64,000 nucleotides of DNA from Rickettsiella endosymbiont of Rhagonycha lignosa (GTDB lineage Bacteria; Pseudomonadota; Gammaproteobacteria; Diplorickettsiales; Diplorickettsiaceae). A model generated the notes under the pieces. That model did no database searches. It saw only the letters and a program-made list of their open reading frames with translations, and was not told where the DNA came from. Position numbers and translations under genes: made by a program. The number at the start of each line of letters is the position of its first letter. Within the stretch, counting starts at the first letter, position 1. The stretch lies in contig NZ_OZ035011.1 in assembly GCF_964031165.1 (NCBI RefSeq), forward strand, positions 1,416,001 through 1,480,000, given 5' to 3'. Positions 27,661 through 36,150 of this stretch are shown here, one piece after another.

Positions 27661-28920
27661 TTAAACAATGAAATTCCCTAGCTTTTTCTTAACTTTTACC
27701 TTTTTCAACTGTATATAATTTGGTAAACCTTTTTGATACGGAGGATAATCCTCCCCCTGAATTAATGGCAGCAGATAATCACGACAACGCTGAGTAATAT
27801 GAAAACCATCTTTAGTGATGTAGGATCTGGGTAATTTTTTTTCTTTATTGGCAACAGTAGCTAATGTTGTCTCACCTATGGACCATCGATAGCGCTTTCC
27901 GGTTGCTCTAACGATAGTAGGCATGACTGCATTTTTTCCTTTGATAGCAAATTCAACCGCAGCTTTACCTAAAGCATAGGCTTGTTTGACATCCACTTCA
28001 GCAGCGATATGTCGTGCAGAACGCTGCAAATAGTCGGGTAATGCCCAGTGATATTTATAGTCTAATTTTGTTTTAATTAATTGTGCGATAACTGGAGCCG
28101 CGCCACCTAACTGCTTATGGCCAAAAGCATCGGTGGTACCCGCTTCAGCTAAAAATTTTTGCGTAGAGCCTCTAATACCTTCTGCCAAAACGATAACGCA
28201 ATAACCCCATTTTTTTACTGTTTTATCCACTTCCTTTAAAAATAAAGCTTCGTTAAAAATTATTTCAGGAAATAAAATAATATGCGGTGCATCTCCTTTT
28301 TTTTGCATAGCCAAACCACTTGCTGCTGCTATCCAACCCGTATGTCGACCCATGACTTCCATGATGAATACTTTAGTTGAAGTTGCATGCATCGAAGCAA
28401 CATCTAAACTGGCTTCTAATGTAGAAATAGCCACATATTTTGCAACTGAACCAAAACCAGGGCAGTTATCGGTGATAGGCAGATCATTATCAACAGTTTT
28501 GGGAATACCTATGCAAGTTAAGGGGTAATTTAGTTTTTGGCTAAGCAAATAAATTTTATGGGCTGTATCCTGTGAATCCCCGCCCCCATTATAAAAAAAA
28601 TAACCAATGTCGTGCGCCTTAAAAACTTCTAATAAACGTTCATATTCCGCACGATTGTCCTCTAGGTTTTTTAATTTATATCGACAAGAGCCAAAGGCTC
28701 CTCCGGGCGTATAACGTAACCCGGCAATTGTTTTACTGCTTTCTTTGCTGGTATCAATTAAATCCTCTGTTAAAGCACCTATAATGCCATTACAACCAGC
28801 ATAAACCTTCCCAATTTTATTTTTATATTGTCTAGCGGTTTCGATTAGACCACAGGCTGTGGCATTAATAACTGCCGTTACGCCGCCTGATTGCGCATAA
28901 AACACATTTTTCTTTGACAT
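27661..28920 (-). CDS. pfp: Pyrophosphate-dependent 6-phosphofructokinase
   Basis: 419 residues of the PFK family. The signature favours the PPi-using form: NGGGDSQDTAHK (GGDD-like region with an aspartate), GIPKTVDNDLPITDNCPGFGS and MEVMGRHTGWIAAASG. It phosphorylates fructose-6-phosphate with pyrophosphate and can run in reverse, which suits organisms that save ATP or switch between glycolysis and gluconeogenesis. The gene is alone, divergent from mpl across 160 bases, and ends in a strong hairpin. ATP-PFK is less likely given the KTVDND stretch. Confidence 0.9.
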   Translation of the reverse strand: MSKKNVFYAQSGGVTAVINATACGLIETARQYKNKIGKVYAGCNGIIGALTEDLIDTSKESSKTIAGLRYTPGGAFGSCRYKLKNLEDNRAEYERLLEVFKAHDIGYFFYNGGGDSQDTAHKIYLLSQKLNYPLTCIGIPKTVDNDLPITDNCPGFGSVAKYVAISTLEASLDVASMHATSTKVFIMEVMGRHTGWIAAASGLAMQKKGDAPHIILFPEIIFNEALFLKEVDKTVKKWGYCVIVLAEGIRGSTQKFLAEAGTTDAFGHKQLGGAAPVIAQLIKTKLDYKYHWALPDYLQRSARHIAAEVDVKQAYALGKAAVEFAIKGKNAVMPTIVRATGKRYRWSIGETTLATVANKEKKLPRSYITKDGFHITQRCRDYLLPLIQGEDYPPYQKGLPNYIQLKKVKVKKKLGNFIV

Positions 28921-29080
28921 CCTGCTTATTCTCCAGGTAACTTAAAGTTAAATACACTCACAGTAATTGAATTTTTGGCAAATGTCGTGAAGAGGATTGT
29001 TAGTTGTGCGGCACACAGGCAAAAATTCAAATATAAAGGGTATAATATACTTGAAACATTCACACTTTTTCTAGAGTAGC

Positions 29081-30448
29081 ATGCGACTTCATATTTTAGG
29101 CATTTGCGGTACATTCATGGCGGGCATTGCTTTAATAGCCAAGCAGAAAAATTTTGCTGTCACAGGCTCTGATGCAAATATCTATCCTCCAATGAGTGAT
29201 CATTTAACCGAGCATAACATTTCGATTTTTGAAGGCTATGACGAAAAAAATCTGTTACCTCATCCCGACTTAGTCATCATGGGCAATGCCATGACACGTG
29301 GAAACCCATGCGTTGAATATGTTTTAAATCAAAATATTCCCTATATTTCTGGTCCGCAGTGGTTAACGGAAAATGTATTACACGAATATCATGTTTTAGC
29401 GGTTTCTGGAACACATGGCAAAACCACAGTATCAAGTTTATTAAGTTGGATATTAGAATATGCGGGATTAAATCCTGGATTTTTAATTGGAGGGATTTCC
29501 AATAATTTTAAAAGCTCTGCGCGTTTAGGCAAAGATTTTTTTGTCATTGAAGCAGACGAATATGACACAGCATTTTTTGATAAACGCTCGAAATTTATTC
29601 ATTATCATCCTAAAACTTTAATTATAAACAATCTTGAATTTGACCATGCAGATATTTTTCCGAATTTAGATGCAATTAAAACTCAATTTTCTTATTTACT
29701 CCGAACAGTACCTAGCCAAGGATTAATTATCTGCCCTAAAGATGATAAAAATTTACAAAATGTCATTTCATATGGCTGTTGGACACCCATTGAATACACA
29801 GGTAACAAAGAAAATAATGATGTAATTTGGCGAATTGCACTTTTAAAAGCAGATGCCAGTCAATTTACTGTCCATCATAAAAACATTAAACAAGGCGATG
29901 TAAATTGGCAATTAATTGGTGCTCATAATGCAGCCAATGCTATTAACGCGATTGCGGCAGCAAATCATGTTGGTGTTAATCCAAAAATCGCAATTGCTGC
30001 GTTAAACCAATTTCAGGGAGTAAAGCGTCGCTTAGAAATTTATAAAAAAATTAATGATATTACTCTTTATGATGATTTTGCTCATCACCCAACTGCAATT
30101 TCTGCGACTCTAACAGGTTTGCGTAAAAAAATTGGATGTAAAAAAAGGATATTAGTTATTTTAGAAGCAGGAACGCATACTATGCGTTCTGGGATACATA
30201 GAGAAACCCTTGCCCCCTCCTTACAGAATGCTGATAGTGTATGGTTGTTGCGACCCAAACAAGATTGGGATTTTGAGCAGGCACTACAAAAGACATCCAT
30301 TCCTATTTTTATTTGTGATTCCATAGCCGATATTATTCAAAAAGTTGTTAAAGAAGCTAGAGCATCTGATCATATTGTTATTATGAGTAACAGAGGTTTT
30401 GATAATGTGCATGAAAAATTGGTTCGAGCATTAGAAGCATATGAATAG
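29081..30448 (+). CDS. mpl: UDP-N-acetylmuramate:L-Ala-gamma-D-Glu-meso-DAP ligase
   Basis: 455 residues of the Mur ligase family: opening MRLHILGICGTFMAGIALIA, ATP loop GTHGKTTVSSLL near residue 110, EADEYDTAFFDKRSKF and DDFAHHPTAI. Mpl joins recycled tripeptide to UDP-MurNAc in the peptidoglycan recycling path and differs from MurC by this start and the EYDTAFFD stretch. A TATAAT lies at 29041-29046, about 35 bases before the ATG. The ribD start overlaps its last 8 bases, so the two are translationally coupled although the pathways are unrelated. Confidence 0.95.
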   Translation: MRLHILGICGTFMAGIALIAKQKNFAVTGSDANIYPPMSDHLTEHNISIFEGYDEKNLLPHPDLVIMGNAMTRGNPCVEYVLNQNIPYISGPQWLTENVLHEYHVLAVSGTHGKTTVSSLLSWILEYAGLNPGFLIGGISNNFKSSARLGKDFFVIEADEYDTAFFDKRSKFIHYHPKTLIINNLEFDHADIFPNLDAIKTQFSYLLRTVPSQGLIICPKDDKNLQNVISYGCWTPIEYTGNKENNDVIWRIALLKADASQFTVHHKNIKQGDVNWQLIGAHNAANAINAIAAANHVGVNPKIAIAALNQFQGVKRRLEIYKKINDITLYDDFAHHPTAISATLTGLRKKIGCKKRILVILEAGTHTMRSGIHRETLAPSLQNADSVWLLRPKQDWDFEQALQKTSIPIFICDSIADIIQKVVKEARASDHIVIMSNRGFDNVHEKLVRALEAYE

Positions 30449-31523
30449 CTCTGCAACTGACTATCTCAAAACAGCATTAACATTAGCAGAAATACGAAAA
30501 GGATTTTGCGCGCCAAACCCTTGTGTTGGAGCTATCTTAGTTAAAAATGATCAGATAATTGCTAAGGGCTACCATCAAGCAAGTGGTTCTCCACATGCTG
30601 AAATAAACGCTATCAATAAAGTTGATGTTTCTCTCATCCAAGGAGCAACATTGTATGTCACTTTACAACCTTGTTGTCATATTGCTAAAAAAACTCCTCC
30701 TTGCACGGATCTAATTATAAAAAGCGGCATTCTAAAAGTTGTTTATGGCTTTCGAGATCCTAATCCGGCTGTAACCAATTATACTGATAAAATATTACGG
30801 GATGCTGGGATTGAATGCATTCACCATCCTCTTGCGCTTATCGATAATTTTTATGTGAGCTATGCCTTTTGGTGGAAACATAAAAGACCGTTTACTACCG
30901 CGAAATTAGCCATGAGTTTAGATGGGAAGATTGCGGGAGAAAATGGAAAAAGAATTCAATTAACCGGAAATATCGCTCAACAATTTACTCATCAACAACG
31001 TAAACATACAGATGCAATTTTAACTACAGCTAAAACTATTTCATTAGACAACCCATTACTAAATTGCCGCATCGATGGTAATACCTACAAAAAACCCCTT
31101 TACATTTTAGATACTCATCTCAGCACATCTATTTCAGCAAACGTTTTTAATTCCGCAGAACCAATAACAATTTTTCATAACATTTCAGTAAGTAAAAAAG
31201 AACAAGATCGATTTCGAAAATATGATATTCGTTTCTTTCCAATAAAAAATAATACTAATGATCTTGACTTACTAGAAATACTTAAACAAATCGGCCAAGA
31301 TGGGATAATGGATCTTTGGATAGAAGCAGGGGGTAAAAGTTTTCAATCTTTTGTCCAAAATAATTTATTACAACATGCTTTTATTTATGTATCGCCCATA
31401 TGGCTGGGGGAAAACACTCAGTCAGCTTTTACTTCATCCGAACCTTTAAAGGGGGCACTATTGACCGATTCAATTATTTTAGGTAAGGATATTTGTTTTG
31501 AGTTTAAATGGAGCGAACATTAG
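30441..31523 (+). CDS. ribD: Riboflavin deaminase/reductase RibD
   Basis: 360 residues, bifunctional. The N-terminal deaminase has the zinc motif HAE (in SGSPHAEINAI) and PCC...PPC (TLQPCCHIAKKTPPC); the C-terminal reductase starts near TTAKLAMSLDGKIAG. It performs the second and third steps of riboflavin synthesis. The ATG at 30441 overlaps the end of mpl by 8 bases. ribBA follows 45 bases later; ribE, which often sits between the two, is absent. A TATAAT at 31527-31532 just after its stop may give ribBA its own promoter. Confidence 0.95.
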   Translation: MNSSATDYLKTALTLAEIRKGFCAPNPCVGAILVKNDQIIAKGYHQASGSPHAEINAINKVDVSLIQGATLYVTLQPCCHIAKKTPPCTDLIIKSGILKVVYGFRDPNPAVTNYTDKILRDAGIECIHHPLALIDNFYVSYAFWWKHKRPFTTAKLAMSLDGKIAGENGKRIQLTGNIAQQFTHQQRKHTDAILTTAKTISLDNPLLNCRIDGNTYKKPLYILDTHLSTSISANVFNSAEPITIFHNISVSKKEQDRFRKYDIRFFPIKNNTNDLDLLEILKQIGQDGIMDLWIEAGGKSFQSFVQNNLLQHAFIYVSPIWLGENTQSAFTSSEPLKGALLTDSIILGKDICFEFKWSEH

Positions 31524-31568
31524 GCGTATAATACTGTCTCAATTAGGAATATAACAAAACAGTTACTG

Positions 31569-32789
31569 ATGATGAAAACCTCTACATTCGCATTCCCCAC
31601 CATTACACGCGCTTTAGAAGACTTGCGCCAAGGTAAGATGATCGTTCTATTCGATCATGAAAATCGTGAAAATGAGGGTGATTTGGTCTTAGCAGCTGAA
31701 ATGGTAACCCCAGAAGCCATAAACTTCATGGCTCAATATGCCCGTGGATTAATCTGCTTAGCTTTAGTTGAAGAAGATGTCAAGCGTTTACAAATCCCAA
31801 TGATGGTAGAGCAGTCTACCAATCCGTTTAATACCGCCTTTACTGTCTCTATTGAAGCTGCAAAAGGCGTTACAACCGGCATTTCCGCCGCAGACCGAGC
31901 TCATACCATACAAGTTGCCGTTAACCCACAAAGCGATCCTCATGATATTGTCATGCCCGGCCATATTTTTCCGTTACGTGCCCGAAAAGGCGGTGTTCTA
32001 GAGCGTATGGGGCAAACTGAAGGAAGTACTGATTTAACCCGTTTAGCGGGTTTAAAATCCGCGGCAGTTATCTGCGAAATCATGAACCCCGATGGAAGCA
32101 TGGCTCGATTCTCTGATTTAGAAAAATTCGCCAAACAACATCAACTTACCCTATTATCGATACGAGATTTGATCCAATACCGTTTACAAACTGAATCTTT
32201 AGTCCAAGAAATCGCTTCTATTCGCCTACCCACCGAAGAATATGGGGATTTGACTGTCAAGCTGTTTGAAAGTTGTATGGACAAACATCACCATTTAGCA
32301 ATCATTAAGGAAAAGTCGGATGCATCCTCTAAACCCACTTTAGTACGTATTCATTCAGAATGCTTCACTGGCGATCTATTTGGTTCTATTCGCTGTGATT
32401 GTGGTTGGCAGTTACATGAATCCTTAACCCAAATCAGTCAACAAGGAGGTGTATTGCTTTATTTACGCCAAGAAGGTCGAGGTATTGGTTTATTAAATAA
32501 ACTTAAAGCTTATGCATTACAAGACCAAGGTCTAGACACCGTCGAAGCGAATCAAAAATTAGGTTTTGGCAGTGATGATCGTAATTATTGGATAGGGGCA
32601 CAAATGCTGCAAAACCTTAAAATATTACAGGTAAAATTACTTACCAATAATCCACAAAAAATTGTTGACTTAGAACAATACGGAATTGAAGTCGTTCAAC
32701 GCATTCCATTAATTGCAAAGCCTAACTCAACAAACCTTGCCTATCTAAAAACTAAACAAACTAAACTTGGGCATCTACTCAATTTATAA
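31569..32789 (+). CDS. ribBA: Bifunctional DHBP synthase / GTP cyclohydrolase II
   Basis: 406 residues. The N-terminal DHBP synthase shows FDHENRENEGDLVLAAE and the C-terminal GTP cyclohydrolase II shows RIHSECFTGDLFGSIRCDCG (zinc cysteines) and RQEGRGIGLLNKLKAYALQD. It feeds both precursors of the flavin ring. The cyclohydrolase half keeps its cysteines and arginine, so it looks active, unlike DHBP-only versions. Two ATGs stand side by side (31569, 31572). The leader is too short for an FMN riboswitch. ribH follows after 15 bases. Confidence 0.96.
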   Translation: MMKTSTFAFPTITRALEDLRQGKMIVLFDHENRENEGDLVLAAEMVTPEAINFMAQYARGLICLALVEEDVKRLQIPMMVEQSTNPFNTAFTVSIEAAKGVTTGISAADRAHTIQVAVNPQSDPHDIVMPGHIFPLRARKGGVLERMGQTEGSTDLTRLAGLKSAAVICEIMNPDGSMARFSDLEKFAKQHQLTLLSIRDLIQYRLQTESLVQEIASIRLPTEEYGDLTVKLFESCMDKHHHLAIIKEKSDASSKPTLVRIHSECFTGDLFGSIRCDCGWQLHESLTQISQQGGVLLYLRQEGRGIGLLNKLKAYALQDQGLDTVEANQKLGFGSDDRNYWIGAQMLQNLKILQVKLLTNNPQKIVDLEQYGIEVVQRIPLIAKPNSTNLAYLKTKQTKLGHLLNL

Positions 32790-32804
32790 AAAAAGGAGCA
32801 AACC

Positions 32805-33302
32805 ATGCAAAAAATAAAAGAAATTATTGCTAAACCCTTACATTTCAATCAACCCACCGATGAATTTAATATTGCTATCGTGGTCAGTCGCTTTAATCAA
32901 AGTATTACCGAAGAATTACTAAATGGGGCCTTACAACGATTAAAAGAATTAAATTTTCCTGAACAACACATCACTATCGTCAGAGTTCCTGGAGCGGTAG
33001 AAATCGGTCTTACTGCTCAACAAATTGCCATTTCAGATGAAAATTGTTTGGCTATTATTTGTTTGGGAGCTGTTATACGAGGCGAAACCGATCACTACGA
33101 TTATGTTTGTCGGCAAGTGAGTTATGCTTGCCAAAAAGTTGCTTTGCAAGAATCTATACCTGTCATTTTTGGTGTGTTAACCACTGACAGTGAAGAACAA
33201 GCGCTCGCACGCATAGACGGAAAGCGATGTCACAAAGGGCGAGATGCAGTCGATGCGGCAATGGAAATGATTTCGGTGCTTGAACAAATCGAAGCAGAAT
33301 AA
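32805..33302 (+). CDS. ribH: 6,7-dimethyl-8-ribityllumazine synthase
   Basis: 165 residues with IAIVVSRFNQSITEELLNGA, VPGAVEIGLTAQQIA and CLGAVIRGETDHYDYVC, the active-site segments of lumazine synthase, which condenses the ribBA and ribD products. A strong AAAGGAG lies 7 bases ahead of the ATG. Last gene of the rib cluster. Its product goes to riboflavin synthase (RibE), not encoded here, and then to RibF (36.2-37.1 kb). A dispersed repeat (33342-33433) follows the stop. Confidence 0.95.
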   Translation: MQKIKEIIAKPLHFNQPTDEFNIAIVVSRFNQSITEELLNGALQRLKELNFPEQHITIVRVPGAVEIGLTAQQIAISDENCLAIICLGAVIRGETDHYDYVCRQVSYACQKVALQESIPVIFGVLTTDSEEQALARIDGKRCHKGRDAVDAAMEMISVLEQIEAE

Positions 33303-33341
33303 ATATACTTTTCGTAATTGAATTTTTCTCTGGGTTATCGT

Positions 33342-33433
33342 TCAATTTGCAATCCTAATGTATGTTAATATACTCGGGTTGCTTAATTATCACGGCGCCT
33401 AGCCGAAAAACCTAATTGCTGTGAGTATTAACC
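33342..33433 (+). repeat. Dispersed intergenic repeat, copy 1
   Basis: Shares ordered blocks with 60775-60861: TCAATTTGCAATC (exact), ACTCGGGTTGCTT versus ACTTGGGTGCTT, and ATTGCTGTGAGTAT versus ATTGCTGTAAGTAT, with the rest alignable over about 90 bases. It lies between convergent ribH and fpr. Function unknown; a non-autonomous mobile repeat or a conserved RNA are both possible. Confidence 0.6.
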
Positions 33434-33469
33434 CATTTCTATTTTCAGCAGCTATTTTATAGTTGCTGA

Positions 33470-34213
33470 TCAATTAGAAGAAATATACTTTTCGCGCCGA
33501 ATAATTTCTGTAGGAAAGGCATAGCTTTTGACTAATAACGTAAAAACCTCATCCACCATATTTGGATTACCGCATAAGTAGACAATATCTTGGTTGGGGT
33601 TAGGTTTTATCTTACTAAAAGCATTTAATACATAACCGGTATGTTCAAAATTTAATGCCTCTTGCAATTTAACCCGACTATAATAGGCATGAAATTCAAA
33701 CCAATGATTTTTTTCTGCAAATTCAATAAATTCATCACGGTACAGCAAATCTTCAGCCCTACGCACACCAAATAACAATATAACCTTAAAACAGGGTCGC
33801 AATTTAAATCGCTGTTCTAATTCAGCTAACATCGTCCTGTAAGGGGTAACACCCGTACCCGTTGCTACCAAAATATAACGCTCCGGCATTTCCTCGCGCA
33901 GAATAAGCCGACCAAAAGGACCAGTCGCTGTTAATCTATCTCCAGGTTTTAATGTGAATAACAACTCGCTTGCAGTACCTGCGGGAACATAAGATGCTGC
34001 AAATTCAATTTTATTAGTCGCTTGGTGTGTTTTGTTGGCGATACTATAACTACGGCGCAGTACTTTTTCAGCCGTAGGTATATGCAAAGTAATAAATTGT
34101 CCTGGGATGAACTCAAAACTCTCCCCCTCTTCGTAGCGAAAAGTGAAGTGTTTGACGTCGGGAGCAATCTGCTCACTGGTTTCGAGGATTAAATGAAATT
34201 CTTTTCGTGACAT
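33470..34213 (-). CDS. fpr: Ferredoxin/flavodoxin-NADP+ reductase
   Basis: 247 residues of the bacterial FNR family. FAD site RRSYSIAN, then GPFGRLIL; NADP site LVATGTGVTPYRTMLAEL and YLCGNPNMVDEVF. It moves electrons between NADPH and ferredoxin or flavodoxin, supporting Fe-S enzymes and oxidative-stress defence. The C-terminus is IIRREKYISSN; enterobacterial Fpr usually ends in an aromatic residue stacked on the FAD, here replaced by a short extension, so cofactor preference could differ. It starts 65 bases from the GDSL gene on the same strand. Confidence 0.92.
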   Translation of the reverse strand: MSRKEFHLILETSEQIAPDVKHFTFRYEEGESFEFIPGQFITLHIPTAEKVLRRSYSIANKTHQATNKIEFAASYVPAGTASELLFTLKPGDRLTATGPFGRLILREEMPERYILVATGTGVTPYRTMLAELEQRFKLRPCFKVILLFGVRRAEDLLYRDEFIEFAEKNHWFEFHAYYSRVKLQEALNFEHTGYVLNAFSKIKPNPNQDIVYLCGNPNMVDEVFTLLVKSYAFPTEIIRREKYISSN

Positions 34214-34278
34214 AATCCGCGTAGTCTAATCAGCTAGGTCGGTTTCGTCAAAATATTTGTCTACTTAAAGCTAAGTTC

Positions 34279-36066
34279 TTAACGCAAAGAATATCTTCTT
34301 AGACTGAGAAAGTCATCTGAAGATTCTGCTGATTTAACTGAAAGTTCAATTTTAGGACTAACTCTATCAGAAATAGCCATGTCATCTTGCCAAACTCGAG
34401 GTTGTTTAATTGCAAAGTTATTTTTAAAAAAAGGATCGAACATTGTCTCTAACATAAAATGTACCATTACCGAAGGATGTAAATCATCCCAGAATATGTC
34501 TTGCTGATTCGGGTAATTTTTCTTTATTGCTGATAATACTGATGCATAAATATCGGTAAGTTGAATTTTTTTATTAAATTTTTCTGCATAAGCTTTTACA
34601 GCCTCTTGAACTATGTGAGTAGTCCAATAATCATGTTTATCTTCACAGCCAGCTAATTTACTAATGCTATCTTTTAGAGGATGCTCCTCAAGTTTTTTAT
34701 ATAATAGGTTTTTGTTTTTTTCAGATAACTTAAGTCTAACAGTTTCGGGAAGCCTGTATGAATCCATTGCACGAATCAACTCTCCATCTTTAACAAAATA
34801 AAGCATTAATTCAGTATTTTGATTAATTTCTTGAATGATAACAGCATTTCCAGATTTGATTTTATTTGTTATAACTTCTTCACCTTGAGGTGCTGATAAA
34901 TAATAAACTGCGCAACCACTAGTAAATCCGTAAGCTTCAGGATTTTCATCTATCTTTTCAAATACTGCAGCAGCATCAAATATTTTTACTTCGGCAGTAA
35001 GTTTCGCTTTACTACTTATTTTATGAACTAAATTCTCTATTTCTTGCAATTTTTTGTTATTCCACGCAATTTTCCCTTGTCTCTTTCCAAGTAATTGTTT
35101 TTCAGACTTTGATAATTTGATATCAATTGATACTTCTTTGTCATTTCTTAAAATAAAATTTTTGTTATCAACATAATAAACTTTCCTATTATTACCTACA
35201 CCCGTTATGACGATTCCTTTTTGGTTAATGTTGGTTAGATCCACATCCTCTTTTTTAGCTACCTGATAGATATCACACAAACTAAAATCAAAATATTGAT
35301 AGTTTTTAGCTAAATCTCTTAGTCCCTCATTAAAAGAGTCACACGCTTCTTTGGCTTGTTTTCTTTCCTTTTCTGTTTTCTTGGAAAATCTAGGAGTTTT
35401 ACTAAAATCAGGCAACGTAAAAACTAAAATATTTTTTGTATAATTTGAATCATTTTTTTGTTGAGAACTCGTTAAAATGTCTATAGTTTTAGCAATTCCT
35501 TGTATAGCTCGCTCAGCTCCTCCTCTATCACAATAACCTGCTGTGACTAGATCGTTAGCTCCGGCAAAAATGATACATAAATCCTCGCGATTAAGCTTAA
35601 TATCTTTTTGTAGTTTTTTTGCTTCATTTTGTATATTAGTCAATACCAAACTTAGAAGAAAACCTCTAAAAAACTTAATTATATTAAAAATTTTTTCTAT
35701 GTAATTATAAGCCATCGCGCCTCCTTGCGCCCTATTTTCATATTTGAAAAACCCATGAATAGGAGGTAAATGTGGATTCTCTAAGGGATTATTAGACTCT
35801 CTAACAAATTCTAGAACTTTTTCAAAAGCATAATCCCAGCTATAACCATTAGTAAATTGTTCATGCGGAGATTTATATAAAAATAAGCTTAATGGGATAC
35901 GGCCCAGCATTTTTTTTTCATACATTCCATTTTCACCGCCTGGATCACTTAGGCTATCACCCAAAATATTTACTCCAGCCACTTCAATCTTCGATGTTAT
36001 ATCTCTTGGACAGACTGTTTTAGATAGATCACTATAATGATGCAAAGGTATTATGTGAGAATTCAT
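34279..36066 (-). CDS. Large SGNH/GDSL-type hydrolase, putative effector
   Basis: 595 residues. SGNH blocks are all present: GDSLSD (S38, at 36-41), the oxyanion glycine in RAQGGAMAYNY (about 115), GAND (169-172), and the catalytic pair DDLHPS (527-532). In ordinary GDSL lipases the last block follows some 100-150 residues after GAND; here 350 residues of unknown sequence intervene, so a second domain is inserted. No signal peptide. Related acyltransferases of intracellular bacteria (for example SseJ and the Legionella PlaA group) act on host lipids, but the substrate cannot be told here. The AT-rich leader lacks a Shine-Dalgarno and carries a PmrA-like repeat. Confidence 0.7.
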   Translation of the reverse strand: MNSHIIPLHHYSDLSKTVCPRDITSKIEVAGVNILGDSLSDPGGENGMYEKKMLGRIPLSLFLYKSPHEQFTNGYSWDYAFEKVLEFVRESNNPLENPHLPPIHGFFKYENRAQGGAMAYNYIEKIFNIIKFFRGFLLSLVLTNIQNEAKKLQKDIKLNREDLCIIFAGANDLVTAGYCDRGGAERAIQGIAKTIDILTSSQQKNDSNYTKNILVFTLPDFSKTPRFSKKTEKERKQAKEACDSFNEGLRDLAKNYQYFDFSLCDIYQVAKKEDVDLTNINQKGIVITGVGNNRKVYYVDNKNFILRNDKEVSIDIKLSKSEKQLLGKRQGKIAWNNKKLQEIENLVHKISSKAKLTAEVKIFDAAAVFEKIDENPEAYGFTSGCAVYYLSAPQGEEVITNKIKSGNAVIIQEINQNTELMLYFVKDGELIRAMDSYRLPETVRLKLSEKNKNLLYKKLEEHPLKDSISKLAGCEDKHDYWTTHIVQEAVKAYAEKFNKKIQLTDIYASVLSAIKKNYPNQQDIFWDDLHPSVMVHFMLETMFDPFFKNNFAIKQPRVWQDDMAISDRVSPKIELSVKSAESSDDFLSLRRYSLR

Positions 36067-36105
36067 TATTAATTTTATTATTATTTTTTGAATAAATTAT
36101 TAGAA

Positions 36106-36138
36106 ATAATAACAGCTAAAAATTAAGACTATATTAAA
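36106..36138 (-). promoter_or_regulatory. PmrA-like direct repeat and -10 of the GDSL gene
   Basis: On the minus strand TTTAATATA (36138-36130), two bases GT, then CTTAATTTT (36127-36119) fit cTTAATatT-N2-cTTAATatT with one changed conserved base. Seven bases on is TATTAT (36111-36106), five of six to a -10. The gene starts at 36066. Confidence 0.5.
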
Positions 36139-36150
36139 ACAACACAAAAA

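Noticed and set aside
31524-31568. FMN riboswitch upstream of ribBA
   Set aside because: Only 45 bases lie between ribD and ribBA, too short for the element, and its conserved boxes are not seen.
33452-33475. Hairpin CAGCAGCTAT/ATAGTTGCTG as a terminator of ribH
   Set aside because: The stem is fair but no T-run follows on either strand.
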